The notes: generated by a model from the sequence alone, not told the origin. Positions 10,202-20,201 are shown, counted from the first letter of the stretch. The stretch is DNA of 64,000 bases from DSXH01 sp020724325 (GCA_040756515.1 JBFLYW010000013.1:26658-90657), one strand, 5' to 3'. Made by a program: numbers and translations.

Positions 10202-11158
10202 ATGCTTAAGATTTACGAAGAGAATAATTTAGAGCACATCTCACTCGAAAACGATTTTATTAAAGTTGTATTTCTTCCTCAAATCGGCGGAAAGATGATC
10301 AAGTTCATCAATAGAAAAACAGGAACTAATTTTCTACTGGATCCGCAAAACAAAGAGAAAGGTTACAAAAAAGCTTTCCATGGCGCTCCTTTCAGAAATT
10401 ATGATGTAAGTGGTTTTGTTGAATGTTTTCCAACAGTAGAAGCGTGTAATATACAAACCAAACTCGGTTCAAAAATATCATTCCCAGATCACGGTCAGTT
10501 ATGGTCTAAGCCCTGGCGGTATCAAATATCTGAAGATGAAACATTAATCCGTACGGCTAAAGGAATAAACTGGGATTATTCATTTACTAAAAAAGTACGT
10601 CTGGAAGAAAACCGATTTGTAATTGACTATCTGGTAGAAAACAATGAAGAGGAACCATTACCATATGTATGGGCGGCACATCCTCTTTTTAATATTGATG
10701 AAGGAGACGAAATTTACTTAACCGATGAAATTCAAAAAGTTTTTCTTTACTGGGCAAACGATGTTTCGCTTGGGAAAAAAGGCGACTCTTTAAGCTGGCC
10801 TTTACTTGATGAAAATAATGATTATTCAAAAATCCCGAATAAAAATTTCAACAAGGCAGTTAAATTATTTTCCGGCAAGCTTAATGAACCCGTCTGGGCA
10901 GCATTTCATAAAACAAAAAACCGTGAATCGTTTATGATTAGTTACGATAGTGTAGAAATTCCTTATCTGGGAATCTGGCTTTGTTACGGCGGCTGGCCCG
11001 AAGATAACTCCAATAAGCATTTTACAATTTCGCTGGAACCAACAAATTCGTGTTCCAATTCCCTTGCAGAGGCAATTGAAAATAATAAATGTGGAATTAT
11101 ACATCCACTTCAAAAAAGTGAATGGAAAATTGAGTTTATGATTGTTAATGAAATTTGA
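10202..11158 (+). CDS. Aldose 1-epimerase (galactose mutarotase)-like protein
   Basis: The ATG at 10202 is preferred over a TTG at 10190 because the ribosome-binding sequence GGGAGG lies directly upstream of it (10192-10197). The roughly 318-residue protein is a beta-supersandwich of the galactose mutarotase superfamily. Visible are an early FLPQIGGKMIKFINRKTG strand-turn, FPDHGQLWSKPW, a central YVWAAHPLF with the conserved His, and a late WLCYGGWPED loop. No signal peptide is present, so it is cytoplasmic. It may act on a sugar released by the secreted glycosidases upstream, or be a sugar-binding relative without epimerase activity. A galactokinase gene lies much further downstream. Confidence 0.65.
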   Translation: MLKIYEENNLEHISLENDFIKVVFLPQIGGKMIKFINRKTGTNFLLDPQNKEKGYKKAFHGAPFRNYDVSGFVECFPTVEACNIQTKLGSKISFPDHGQLWSKPWRYQISEDETLIRTAKGINWDYSFTKKVRLEENRFVIDYLVENNEEEPLPYVWAAHPLFNIDEGDEIYLTDEIQKVFLYWANDVSLGKKGDSLSWPLLDENNDYSKIPNKNFNKAVKLFSGKLNEPVWAAFHKTKNRESFMISYDSVEIPYLGIWLCYGGWPEDNSNKHFTISLEPTNSCSNSLAEAIENNKCGIIHPLQKSEWKIEFMIVNEI

Positions 11159-11168
11159 TTAGTAAAAT

Positions 11169-11205
11169 ATTTCTTGATTATAGCAAGAAAAAAATTTTTT
11201 TATTT
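11169..11205 (+). terminator. Possible intrinsic terminator after the mutarotase-like gene
   Basis: A 7-bp stem TTTCTTG/CAAGAAA with an ATTATAG loop is followed by A/T-rich sequence containing a run of T. The stem is weak and AT-rich, so this is a tentative call. It would separate the glycosidase operon from the transport and catabolism genes. Confidence 0.35.
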
Positions 11206-11292
11206 TCATTTGTGTATTAGGAAAATAAAATTTGATTCTTTAACTTGCTCGTGTCCTAAGAACCGATTTCAAATTTTAATTCCAAGCGGCTA

Positions 11293-11502
11293 ATGTTAAA
11301 AATAACACTCGAACCAAAAGATCATGTCAATAATATCTCGCCAAATCAAAATGAAGATCTGAATTTTGAATTAAAAGTTGTAACGGAAGGTCTGTTTCCG
11401 GAAGTCCGTCTTAGTTTCATTTCAGATAATTCAAAGAGAAGATCGAAAGAAAATCCACCCCAAAATATCTTAACACAAAAAGCAATCTATCCGGATAATT
11501 AA
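11293..11502 (+). CDS. Small hypothetical protein (69 aa), doubtful
   Basis: An ATG-initiated frame of 69 codons ends 14 nt before the symporter gene. The product is charged, has no signal peptide, no membrane segment and no recognised motif, and no clear ribosome-binding site precedes it. Codon composition looks like the surrounding genes, but the length is within what chance allows. It could be a leader peptide for the symporter operon or not a gene at all. Confidence 0.25.
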   Translation: MLKITLEPKDHVNNISPNQNEDLNFELKVVTEGLFPEVRLSFISDNSKRRSKENPPQNILTQKAIYPDN

Positions 11503-11516
11503 TAAAGGGAATAGCA

Positions 11517-13178
11517 ATGCAAGCTATCGGACTAACCATAATTGATTGGATAATAATTCTAATCTACTTTGCATTTGTATTAGGAATTGGATGGTACTTA
11601 AAAAAGTTTACGAGAAGCGGCGAAGATTTTTTTCTTGCCGGAAGAAAAAACTCATCGTGGGTTGCTGGACTCGCTTTTTTATCTGCAAATCTTGGCGCAC
11701 TCGAATTGCTTGGCATGACGGGTAATACTTTTAAGTACGGAATGTATGTAGCTCACTTTTACTGGATCGGCGCGATTCCAGCAATGGTTTTTCTTGGCAT
11801 TTATATGATGCCATTCTATTACAGCAGTAGAATAAAATCAATTCCCGGCTACCTTAAACTTCGATTCGATGAAAAGACACGCGTGTTAAACGGAATTTCT
11901 TTTGCAGTTATGACGCTGCTTGTTTCGGGCATCAACCTTTATGCTATGGCTCTTGTGCTTCATACATTCCTTGGCTGGAACTGGGATGTTAGTATGTGGG
12001 TAAGTGCACTAACGGTTATGGGTTATGTAACACTTAGCGGTTTGATGTCTGCAATCTTTACAGAGATAATTCAGTTCTTCCTAATCTGGTTCGGGCTGTT
12101 TCTCGTTTCAATTTTAGGAATAATTGAATTAGGAAGTCTGGATCAAATATTAAATAGATTACCTGAATCGATGAATACTCTCTGGTCAACATCATCGGAC
12201 CCATCTAAAAACGGAATGCTTGTTCATTGGGCTGGAATTGTATTGGGGCTTGGATTTGTTTTATCATTCGGATATTGGACTACCGACTTCCTGGTTGTTC
12301 AGCGGGCATTTTCTGCTAAGGATTTAAGAGCCGCACGTATGACGCCCATACTCGCATCATTCTTCAAAATGGCATTGCCGTTTATAGTAATACTTGCCGG
12401 ACTTATTGCAATTGCACTTTCAAACGATCCTGGGAGCGGGTTCAAACTTTTAGAAGACGGAGGTCGTGTTAATTATGATTCGGCTTTACCGCTTTTAATT
12501 GCAAGATATTATCCAAGCGGATTAGTAGGACTTGGTATAACGGCACTTTTAGCCGGATTTATGGCCGGGCAAGCCGGAAACATAAGCGCATTTAATACAG
12601 TATGGACTTATGATATTTATAAATCTGTTCTGAACAAAAACGCATCGGATTCGCATCTGCTCTGGATGGGGCGTGCTTCAACAGTTGTTGGAGTTATTAT
12701 TTCTCTTGGTACTGCTTATTGGGCAAAAAGTTTTCCGAGCATAATGGATTATATGCAAGCAATTTTTTCTTGGGTTAACGCTCCTCTCTTTGCTACAATG
12801 TTATTAGGAATGTTCGTCTGGTGGATAACACCAAACGGTGCTTTCTGGGGACTTGTTGTAGGAATGGTTTCTTCATTTTTAATGTGGCTTGGAGTTAAAT
12901 TTCATTGGTTCAATGAAAGTATAATTACAATGTCCTCGGTTCAAAGTGATATGGCTGCAAACTTTTGGCGTGCGTGGTGGGCTTGGCTAATCTGTTTTGC
13001 TCTAACTGTTCTTATTAGTTTCTTTACAAAGAAAAAACCAAAAGAAGAATTGGCTGGGCTTGTTAAAGGATTAACAGAAGAAAAACACGATGCTCATTTA
13101 CCTTTTGTAAAACGTCCTGTATTTTATGCCGCAATTTCAATTATTCTTTTGATCGTATTAAACTTATTATTCTGGTAA
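11517..13178 (+). CDS. Sodium:solute symporter (SSS/SLC5 family)
   Basis: A 553-residue polytopic membrane protein preceded by AAAGGGAATAGC. It starts with a first transmembrane segment (IDWIIILIYFAFVLGIGWYL) and the early FFLAGRKNSSWVAGLAFL motif characteristic of SSS transporters. The FGYWTTDFLVVQRAFSAKD motif follows in the middle and about 13-14 hydrophobic helices in total. SSS proteins import sugars, amino acids, urea, nucleobases or vitamins with Na+. Placement directly before xanthine dehydrogenase genes suggests a purine, allantoin or ureide substrate, but the glycosidase neighbours upstream leave a sugar possible. Substrate cannot be fixed from sequence. Confidence 0.88.
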   Translation: MQAIGLTIIDWIIILIYFAFVLGIGWYLKKFTRSGEDFFLAGRKNSSWVAGLAFLSANLGALELLGMTGNTFKYGMYVAHFYWIGAIPAMVFLGIYMMPFYYSSRIKSIPGYLKLRFDEKTRVLNGISFAVMTLLVSGINLYAMALVLHTFLGWNWDVSMWVSALTVMGYVTLSGLMSAIFTEIIQFFLIWFGLFLVSILGIIELGSLDQILNRLPESMNTLWSTSSDPSKNGMLVHWAGIVLGLGFVLSFGYWTTDFLVVQRAFSAKDLRAARMTPILASFFKMALPFIVILAGLIAIALSNDPGSGFKLLEDGGRVNYDSALPLLIARYYPSGLVGLGITALLAGFMAGQAGNISAFNTVWTYDIYKSVLNKNASDSHLLWMGRASTVVGVIISLGTAYWAKSFPSIMDYMQAIFSWVNAPLFATMLLGMFVWWITPNGAFWGLVVGMVSSFLMWLGVKFHWFNESIITMSSVQSDMAANFWRAWWAWLICFALTVLISFFTKKKPKEELAGLVKGLTEEKHDAHLPFVKRPVFYAAISIILLIVLNLLFW

Positions 13179-13189
13179 GGAGATTCTAA

Positions 13190-13390
13190 ATGAAACCGAT
13201 ATGGTATTTTGTAGGGTTAATTATGATTGTGATTGGCTCATTAATTTTTTTAACCGGAATCTATCTGCTATTAAATCCTCCAGCGGAAAAAACAGTGCTT
13301 TCTGAAATCCATCCCAATTTGTGGTGGGGAATAATTATGGTTTTATTCGGAGGAATAATGTTCCTTAAAACAAGAAAGCAGATTGTTTAA
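13190..13390 (+). CDS. Small two-helix membrane protein following the symporter
   Basis: A 66-residue protein starting 12 nt after the symporter stop, with an AAGGAGATTCT ribosome-binding site. It contains two hydrophobic helices (about 5-28 and 43-60) separated by a short polar loop. No family was recognised. Its tight spacing to the symporter suggests co-translation and perhaps an accessory role to the transporter, but this is inference only. Confidence 0.6.
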   Translation: MKPIWYFVGLIMIVIGSLIFLTGIYLLLNPPAEKTVLSEIHPNLWWGIIMVLFGGIMFLKTRKQIV

Positions 13391-13469
13391 GCTATTCATT
13401 CTTTGAAAAAAATAGATTAGTTTTGCCATAGAAATTGTACTAAACTAATTTTGGTACAACGGCGTGCTC

Positions 13470-14897
13470 ATGGAAAAATTAATAACATTTCTTTGTAATA
13501 ATGAACTCGTCTCAGTTCAAATAAATCCCGCTATTACTCTATTAGATTTTATAAGGAACAATAAAAAACTAACCGGTACAAAAGAAGGGTGCCGCGAGGG
13601 TGATTGCGGTGCGTGTATTGTTATGTTAGGTTCGCTCATTAAAGGTAAAGTAAAGTACAAAACTGTTAACTCTTGCTTGCTGCCAATTGCAGATATAAAT
13701 GGTAAGCACGTTGTTTCAATTGAAGGATTAAATAATAATGAGCTGAATTTTATTCAACTGCAATTTATTGATGAAGGCGGAACTCAGTGCGGTTTTTGTA
13801 CTCCGGGCTTTATTGTATCACTTATAAATTATTTTGTTAATAATAACCATTACAATTTAGATGATGCTGTTGCCTCTCTGGATGGCAATATTTGCAGATG
13901 CACTGGATACGCCGGGATTAAAAGAGCGATAAAAAGTACATTAACTTATCTGGCTGAGAATAATTTTCCTAAGGATAATCAGATTTTATTCCTTATCAAT
14001 AAAAAACTTCTTCCAACGTACTTTGCTGAAATTCCTAAAAGACTGAAATCGATTCAGAAAAATATTGGCATAGAAAAAAAACAAAAACTCATTAATGGTA
14101 ATATTATTTCCGGCGGAACAGACCTGTATGTTCAAAAGTGGGAAGGTCTGCCCGAAGAAAAAAATATTTTTATTTCGGAAGAACCTAACCTGAAATCAAT
14201 TTATAAAAAACAAAACCGAATCTTTGTTGGCAGCGCCGTTACAATTAATGAGTTTAATGATTCACCATTAATCCAGAAATATTTTCATTATCTAAAAAAT
14301 TACTTATTGTTATTTGGTTCTATGCCGATAAGGAACAGAGCCACTGTTGCCGGAAACATTGTTAATGCCTCTCCGATCGGCGATATGACAAGCATATTGC
14401 TGGCACTTAATGCTAGTCTACTTCTGCAGTATAAAAGTAAAAAAAGAAGAGTTCCTTTATCAGATTTTTATTTAGGTTATAAAACGCTCAATAAAAAGAA
14501 GAATGAATTAGTTAAAGAAATATCGATCCCAATTCCCAAAGGGAATTTTGTTTTTAGTTACGAAAAAGTTTCTAGAAGAACTTATTTGGATATTGCAAGT
14601 GTTAACACATCAATTGCAATACAAATGCAAAACGGATTAATTGCAAAAGCGTCACTTTCTGCCGGCGGTGTTGCACCAATCCCGCTTTTTCTTAAATCAA
14701 CCAGTAAGTTTCTAGAGGGAAAGAGTGTAGTCCCTTCAGTGATTAGTTATGCAGTTGAGCTTGCTAAGAAAGAAATTTCTCCAATATCCGATGCGCGCGG
14801 GTCAAAAGAATATAAGAGTTTGCTTCTGGGGCAATTAATAAAAGCCCACTTTGTAAAACTATTTCCGAACTTAGATTCTGCAGAGGTGATAGGATGA
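13470..14897 (+). CDS. xdhA: Xanthine dehydrogenase small subunit (2x[2Fe-2S] + FAD)
   Basis: The ATG at 13470 is preferred to a GTG at 13464. The N-domain holds a plant-type [2Fe-2S] cluster (C41, C46, C49, C69) and an alpha-helical second [2Fe-2S] domain (C107, C110, C142, C144 in QCGFCTPG and CRCTGY). The FAD domain starts at about 200 with ISGGTDLYV and includes MPIRNRATVAGNIVNASPIGD-type and SRRTYLDIA motifs. The 475-residue Fe-S/FAD fusion is the usual bacterial two-subunit arrangement. It passes electrons from the molybdenum centre to NAD+ or another acceptor. Its stop overlaps the start of the large subunit by ATGA, so the two are translationally coupled. Confidence 0.9.
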   Translation: MEKLITFLCNNELVSVQINPAITLLDFIRNNKKLTGTKEGCREGDCGACIVMLGSLIKGKVKYKTVNSCLLPIADINGKHVVSIEGLNNNELNFIQLQFIDEGGTQCGFCTPGFIVSLINYFVNNNHYNLDDAVASLDGNICRCTGYAGIKRAIKSTLTYLAENNFPKDNQILFLINKKLLPTYFAEIPKRLKSIQKNIGIEKKQKLINGNIISGGTDLYVQKWEGLPEEKNIFISEEPNLKSIYKKQNRIFVGSAVTINEFNDSPLIQKYFHYLKNYLLLFGSMPIRNRATVAGNIVNASPIGDMTSILLALNASLLLQYKSKKRRVPLSDFYLGYKTLNKKKNELVKEISIPIPKGNFVFSYEKVSRRTYLDIASVNTSIAIQMQNGLIAKASLSAGGVAPIPLFLKSTSKFLEGKSVVPSVISYAVELAKKEISPISDARGSKEYKSLLLGQLIKAHFVKLFPNLDSAEVIG

Positions 14898-17152
14898 GAA
14901 GCTACGATTCAATTCAACATGTTAGAGGGGAATCTAAATTTGTTGATGATCTGACAGCACCCGAAGGTACATTGTTTGGATATCTATTCTACTCACCAAT
15001 TGCACATGGAAAAATTTTACAGTTAGACTTTACAGAAGCAGCAAAAATTAACGGTGTATGCTGTGTTGTTTCTGCCAAGGATATACCCGGCGATAATCAA
15101 ATAGGTGGAATAATTTTAGATGAAGAACTTTTTGCAAGTAAAGAAGTTCATTATACCGGTCAGCCAATTGCTCTGGTAGTAGCACGAGATCGGGTTACAG
15201 CGCACAAGGGTTCAAAAAAAATTAAAGCTGAGTATGAAAGATTAGAACCGGTATTCGATCCGCGCGAAGCATTTGAAAAAGGAAGTTTGATAATTCCTCC
15301 CAAAATATTTTCGCTTGGTGATGTAGATTCATCATGGCAGAATTGCGATTACATAATAAACGGCAAGGTGGATTCGGGTTCGCAGGAACATTTATACTTG
15401 GAAACGCAAGGTGCGCTCGCAATTCCTGCAGAAAGCGGCGGAGTAAAAATTATTTCGTCAACTCAAGGTCCAACCGCAGTTCAAAAAATAGCTGCACGTG
15501 TTCTTAATATTCCGATGAATAAAATAGAAGTTGATGTACCGCGTCTTGGCGGCGGATTTGGCGGCAAGGAAGATCAGGCAACTGCATGGGCTGTTATGGC
15601 TGCACTTGCTGCGCTAAAATTGAACAGACCGGTAAAAATTATTTTACCCAGACAGGAAGATATGCGGATGACCGGTAAACGTCACCCGTATTCATCCGAT
15701 TATAAAATCGGTCTAACCAAAGAAGGAAAGATACTTGCTTATCAAACATGGTATTATCAGAATGCCGGCGCATCTGCAGATTTATCAACTGCAATTCTTG
15801 AAAGAACTTTATTCCACGCAACTAATAGTTACTTTATACCTAATGTTAAAGCAACCGCATATTGCTGCAGAACAAACCTTCCTCCATTTACTGCATTCCG
15901 TGGTTTCGGCGCTCCTCAGGCAATGTTTGTAATTGAATCGGCTATTCATAAAGCTGCCGAAGTAATGGGAGTTACTCCTTCTTATTTACAAAAGAAAAAT
16001 TTGCTGAAAGAAGGCGACGAATTTCCCTACGGACAAAAAACAGAAAATTGCCGTGCTGAAAAATGCTTTATAGAGGCAGAAAGAAGATTTGATTTTCAAT
16101 CTCAATTGGATCTGGTGAAAGAGTTTAACAATAGTAATAAGATTCACAAAAAGGGTATTGCTCTTATGCCCGTCTGCTTCGGTATTTCTTTTACTACAAC
16201 ATTTCTAAATCAGGCAAGTGCACTCGTTCATGTTTATACCGATGGAAGTGTTAGGATAAGTACCGCTGCTGTTGAAATGGGTCAGGGCGTAAATGCAAAG
16301 CTTATTTCAATTGCATCAAGAATATTTTCTATTAATCCTGATCGAATTAAAATTGATACAACAAACACATCACGTGTTGCAAATACATCTCCTACAGCGG
16401 CAAGCAAAGGAGCTGATTTGAACGGCTATGCTACTATTGATGCATGCAATTTGATTTTAGAACGACTTCTAAAAATTGCTGGGGAAATGTTAGAGGCAGA
16501 CGATTCTACACAAATAACAATTAAAGATGAATTTGTTCATCTGAACAATGAAAAAACCGATATCGATTGGATAAAGATAGTTAATAGTGCATATGTGAAT
16601 AAAGTAAGCTTGTCTGCTCAGGCGCATCATGCTACTCCTAATATCTATTTTGACCGTCAGAAAATGAAGGGAGACGCATTTGCATATCATGTTTACGGAA
16701 CTGCATTTGTAGAAGCAACAGTAGACTGCTTAAGAGGAACTTATGTAATCGACTCTGTTAAAGTCGTTCATGATTTTGGTAAAAGTATTCATCCTGTTAC
16801 AGACCGTGGACAGGCAGAAGGCGGAATTGTTCAGGGACTTGGCTGGGTGACACTCGAAGAAATCATCTATAATGAAAACGGAAAGTTACTAACCGATGCT
16901 CTTTCCACTTATAAAATTCCTGATATTCACTTTGCACCTAATGAATTGGAAATCCATTTTCTTGAAGATGTTCCTAATCCTTATGGACCTTTTCAGTCCA
17001 AAGCAATTGGCGAGCCGCCATTTATGTATGGAATCGGCGGATACTTCGCTGTTATTAACGCAATGAAATCATTCAGACCAGATAAAAATATTATTTACAA
17101 CTCACCTTTAACTAACGAAAAAGTTCTTATGTGGCTCCATTCAACCGATTAA
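14894..17152 (+). CDS. xdhB: Xanthine dehydrogenase large (molybdopterin) subunit
   Basis: A 752-residue molybdopterin subunit. It has the GGGFGGKEDQ Mo-pterin loop (about 219-228), R336 in TAFRGFGAPQ at the position of the xanthine-binding arginine, EMGQGVNAK, the XDH-typical TSPTAASKGADLNG segment, and the catalytic base E707 in KAIGEPPF. These residues point to true xanthine/hypoxanthine hydroxylation rather than CO or aldehyde oxidation. It acts in the cytoplasm as an (alpha-beta)n complex with the preceding FAD/Fe-S subunit. The start ATG overlaps the stop of xdhA. Maturation would use the MocA- and XdhC-like proteins at 35.3-36.8 kb. Confidence 0.92.
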   Translation: MRSYDSIQHVRGESKFVDDLTAPEGTLFGYLFYSPIAHGKILQLDFTEAAKINGVCCVVSAKDIPGDNQIGGIILDEELFASKEVHYTGQPIALVVARDRVTAHKGSKKIKAEYERLEPVFDPREAFEKGSLIIPPKIFSLGDVDSSWQNCDYIINGKVDSGSQEHLYLETQGALAIPAESGGVKIISSTQGPTAVQKIAARVLNIPMNKIEVDVPRLGGGFGGKEDQATAWAVMAALAALKLNRPVKIILPRQEDMRMTGKRHPYSSDYKIGLTKEGKILAYQTWYYQNAGASADLSTAILERTLFHATNSYFIPNVKATAYCCRTNLPPFTAFRGFGAPQAMFVIESAIHKAAEVMGVTPSYLQKKNLLKEGDEFPYGQKTENCRAEKCFIEAERRFDFQSQLDLVKEFNNSNKIHKKGIALMPVCFGISFTTTFLNQASALVHVYTDGSVRISTAAVEMGQGVNAKLISIASRIFSINPDRIKIDTTNTSRVANTSPTAASKGADLNGYATIDACNLILERLLKIAGEMLEADDSTQITIKDEFVHLNNEKTDIDWIKIVNSAYVNKVSLSAQAHHATPNIYFDRQKMKGDAFAYHVYGTAFVEATVDCLRGTYVIDSVKVVHDFGKSIHPVTDRGQAEGGIVQGLGWVTLEEIIYNENGKLLTDALSTYKIPDIHFAPNELEIHFLEDVPNPYGPFQSKAIGEPPFMYGIGGYFAVINAMKSFRPDKNIIYNSPLTNEKVLMWLHSTD

Positions 17153-17232
17153 TGATTCCGAAAGAAGTTTCAACTAAGAATCGTTTTAGGTAAATTTGTT
17201 CTGTATTATTGAGATTATTTTGAGGAAAGGTA

Positions 17233-18696
17233 ATGAGTAATTGGAATTGGCAAGTTGAAAATAAAGACTATCTTCAAAAAACTATTAAACGCTGCCGGGA
17301 AAAAAAAATAATACTTCCCACATTCGAACAACTAAAAAAACCCGCGACAATTCCTGAATCAATAAAAACAAAATTAAAATCTGTCGGGTTACATGAAACA
17401 AATCCTCTTAATCTTTTTCGCATCAATTGGCGCAACGATCCGGTTACGGGCGGAATAGGCGAAATTAATTTTTTAGAAATTCCAAAAGAGATTACAGGCG
17501 TAAAAGCAAGAATTATTGGATTGGTAGGAAAGTATTTTCCAACCGGCGCACATAAAGTAGGTGCAACTTACGGTTGTCTTGTACCATATCTTGTTACGGG
17601 AAGATTTAATCCTGAATATCATAAATCTGTTTGGCCCTCAACGGGTAATTATTGCAGAGGCGGCGCTTTCAATTCTGTGTTACTAAATATTCATGCAGTT
17701 GCAATTCTTCCGGAAGAAATGAGCAAGGAAAGATTCGATTGGCTTAAACAAATTGGTGCGGAAGTTTTTGCAACCAATGGATGCGAAAGTAACGTAAAAG
17801 AAATTTATGATAAATGCCATGAGCTGGAAGCGATAAGCGACGAGTATCTTATTTTTAACCAGTTCGATCAGTTCGGAAACCCAATCTGGCATTATGAAAT
17901 TACAGGCTACACTATTGAAAAACTTTTTGATCAGATAAAGAATGATAAGAGCAGACTAAGCGGATTTATAAGCGCTACCGGGTCTGCCGGAACAATTGCT
18001 GCTGGAGATTATCTTAGAACAATTTTTCCTAATATAAAAATTGTTGCTTCCGAAGCTCTTCAATGTCCCACTTTATTTATGAACGGTTTTGGCGGTCATA
18101 GAATAGAAGGAATTGGAGATAAACATATTCCATGGATCCATAATGTTAAGAACACCGACTGTGTTGCAGCAGTTGATGATGATCAGACACTACGATTGCT
18201 AAGATTATTTAACGAGCCGAATGGTAAAAAATGGTTAAGAATACTTGGTGCAAATACTATTGCGATTGATAAGTTAAATGAACTTGGAATATCTTCTATT
18301 TGTAATTTAATCGCGGCTATTAAACTTGCAAAGTACTACGAGATGAACGAGAATGATATAATATTTACCATCTTTACAGATTCTGTTGATATGTATTATT
18401 CCCGACTTATTGAAATGAATGAAGCAAGGAGCATCTATTCAGAGGTTCAGGCAGAGATTGACTGGACGACTGCCATCAAAAATCAGAGTATCGATTACTT
18501 CAAAGAATTGAGTTACTACGATAAGAAAGCGATTCATAACCTAAAATATTTTACCTGGGTAGAGCAGCAGGGTAAAGATGTTAAAGAATTAAATGAACAG
18601 TGGTATGATGAGTACTACTGGCACCAAAGATTTTCAGTTGTTCCGATGTGGAATAAATTGATCGAAGATTTCAATCAACAAGTCGGAGTTGAATAG
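17233..18696 (+). CDS. Fold-type II PLP-dependent enzyme (cysteine synthase/TrpB-like), purine-cluster associated
   Basis: The 487-residue protein has a likely PLP lysine K108 in PTGAHKVGATYG, an asparagine/glycine loop STGNYCRGGAFNS and a glycine-rich SATGSAGTIAAGDYL phosphate loop, all typical of fold-type II beta-synthases and lyases. A 70-residue N-terminal extension and a 100-residue C-terminal extension are unusual for CysK. It lies between xanthine dehydrogenase and the hydantoinase, so a role in handling a purine-derived amino acid (for example an ammonia-lyase acting on serine-, glycine- or diaminopropionate-like intermediates) is plausible. I cannot name the reaction. The ribosome-binding site GAGGAAAGG supports the start. 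Confidence 0.7.
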   Translation: MSNWNWQVENKDYLQKTIKRCREKKIILPTFEQLKKPATIPESIKTKLKSVGLHETNPLNLFRINWRNDPVTGGIGEINFLEIPKEITGVKARIIGLVGKYFPTGAHKVGATYGCLVPYLVTGRFNPEYHKSVWPSTGNYCRGGAFNSVLLNIHAVAILPEEMSKERFDWLKQIGAEVFATNGCESNVKEIYDKCHELEAISDEYLIFNQFDQFGNPIWHYEITGYTIEKLFDQIKNDKSRLSGFISATGSAGTIAAGDYLRTIFPNIKIVASEALQCPTLFMNGFGGHRIEGIGDKHIPWIHNVKNTDCVAAVDDDQTLRLLRLFNEPNGKKWLRILGANTIAIDKLNELGISSICNLIAAIKLAKYYEMNENDIIFTIFTDSVDMYYSRLIEMNEARSIYSEVQAEIDWTTAIKNQSIDYFKELSYYDKKAIHNLKYFTWVEQQGKDVKELNEQWYDEYYWHQRFSVVPMWNKLIEDFNQQVGVE

Positions 18697-18718
18697 AACT
18701 CTGGTTTATTAACTAATT

Positions 18719-20200
18719 ATGGTCACAAAAGATCATGATAATCCAGGTTCTATTAATGTTACTATGAACGAGAATCAAAACATACTTCAAAACATTCTGA
18801 TATCTGCCGGTGGAAATAACTTGCTGCTTTGCGATTTGGTTTATAATGAGAAAATTATTGACGTAATTCCAAAGTCAGAAAAAGTTATTGAATGGAATGA
18901 TATTAGAGAAAAAGAGCAGCTCAATAATCTTCTTAAAGAGTTTGTTAAAGCGGATGAATCAAAAACATTTTTACTTTTAATTCCGGGTGCAATTGATTCA
19001 CACGTCCACTTCGATACGCCGGGTTTCGAATTCCGCGAGGATTTTGATCATGCCTCAAAAGCCGCAGCTTCTGGCGGTGTTACAACGGTAATTGATATGC
19101 CGTGCACTTCTATTCCTCCCGTAACAACTATTGAGAATTTTCAGACAAAGCTAAATTCGCTTCGGGGAAGAAGTATTATCGATTATGCATTTTGGGGCGG
19201 AGTATCTGGTAAAAATTTTGACGAGCATGAAGTTAAAAAAAATATAATAGAACTATCGGAAGCTGGTGTTGCCGGATTCAAAGTTTATATGATTTCCGGA
19301 ATGGATTCTTTTACCGACTTATCCGAGCGCCAGATGGAAATTGCAGCACGTGTAATTGAAAAGACCGGCAAACCGATGGCGGTTCATGCAGAAGATAAGG
19401 AACTTATTCATGCTCGCGAAATCAAGTTTAAGAATGCTAACCGTAATGATTGGAAAGCATATTGCGACAGCCGCGATGCAAGAACCGAGGCAGTTGCTAT
19501 AGACAAACTGATTGCGATTGTAAGAAAAGTAAATTGCACTACTCATGTTGTCCATTTAAGTTCGTTAATGGGACTTGAACAAATCAAAAAAGCAAAATCT
19601 TCTAAACTTCCAATTACTACCGAAACCTGTCCGCACTATCTTCACTTTACACAAAAGGATTTTGAAAACGAAAAAATCAGAAACTTTCTTAAAACAGCTC
19701 CTCCGGTAAAATGTGAAAAAGATATGGCTGCTCTCTGGAAAGGTTTGATTGATGGTTTAATATTATTTGTTGCAACTGATCATGCAGGATGTAATCCCGC
19801 TGAAGAAAAATCTGCCAACAACTTTTGGGAAATTTATGGAGGAATTCCCGGCGTTGAACACAGAGTTCCATTTCTTTTCAGCGAAGGTTTTCTGAAAGAT
19901 AAATTTACTCTTCAAAAAACAATTGAGCTGCTAACAATAAATCTTGCAGAATATTTTCGTCTTAATGGTAAAGGTGTAATTAAACCGGGGTTCGATGCAG
20001 ATTTCTGTTTAATTGATTTATGGAACTCCCAGAAAGTGGAATCGGCAAATATGAAATGCAAAGGAAAATATACTCCATTTGAAGGCACAACATTTAATGC
20101 GGTTATTAATCAAACATATTTGCGGGGAAGAAAAATTTATGATCTGAATGAACCGGTTTCTGATAATTATAATTACGGGAAATTTATAACGGTGAAATAA
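18719..20200 (+). CDS. hyuA: Cyclic amidohydrolase (hydantoinase / allantoinase-like, HyuA type)
   Basis: A 493-residue member of the dihydropyrimidinase/allantoinase branch of the amidohydrolases. Metal ligands are visible in order: H95 and H97 (DSHVHF), carbamylated-lysine candidate K188 (GFKVYM), H223 (AVHAED), H279 (HVVHLS) and D354 (VATDHAG). It would hydrolyse a cyclic amide (hydantoin, allantoin or a reduced purine ring product) in the cytoplasm. The N-terminal 45 residues before the first beta strand are longer than usual, so a later start is possible. It is one nucleotide from the SsnA-like gene, a pairing known from enterobacterial purine clusters. Confidence 0.85.
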   Translation: MVTKDHDNPGSINVTMNENQNILQNILISAGGNNLLLCDLVYNEKIIDVIPKSEKVIEWNDIREKEQLNNLLKEFVKADESKTFLLLIPGAIDSHVHFDTPGFEFREDFDHASKAAASGGVTTVIDMPCTSIPPVTTIENFQTKLNSLRGRSIIDYAFWGGVSGKNFDEHEVKKNIIELSEAGVAGFKVYMISGMDSFTDLSERQMEIAARVIEKTGKPMAVHAEDKELIHAREIKFKNANRNDWKAYCDSRDARTEAVAIDKLIAIVRKVNCTTHVVHLSSLMGLEQIKKAKSSKLPITTETCPHYLHFTQKDFENEKIRNFLKTAPPVKCEKDMAALWKGLIDGLILFVATDHAGCNPAEEKSANNFWEIYGGIPGVEHRVPFLFSEGFLKDKFTLQKTIELLTINLAEYFRLNGKGVIKPGFDADFCLIDLWNSQKVESANMKCKGKYTPFEGTTFNAVINQTYLRGRKIYDLNEPVSDNYNYGKFITVK

Positions 20201-20201
20201 A

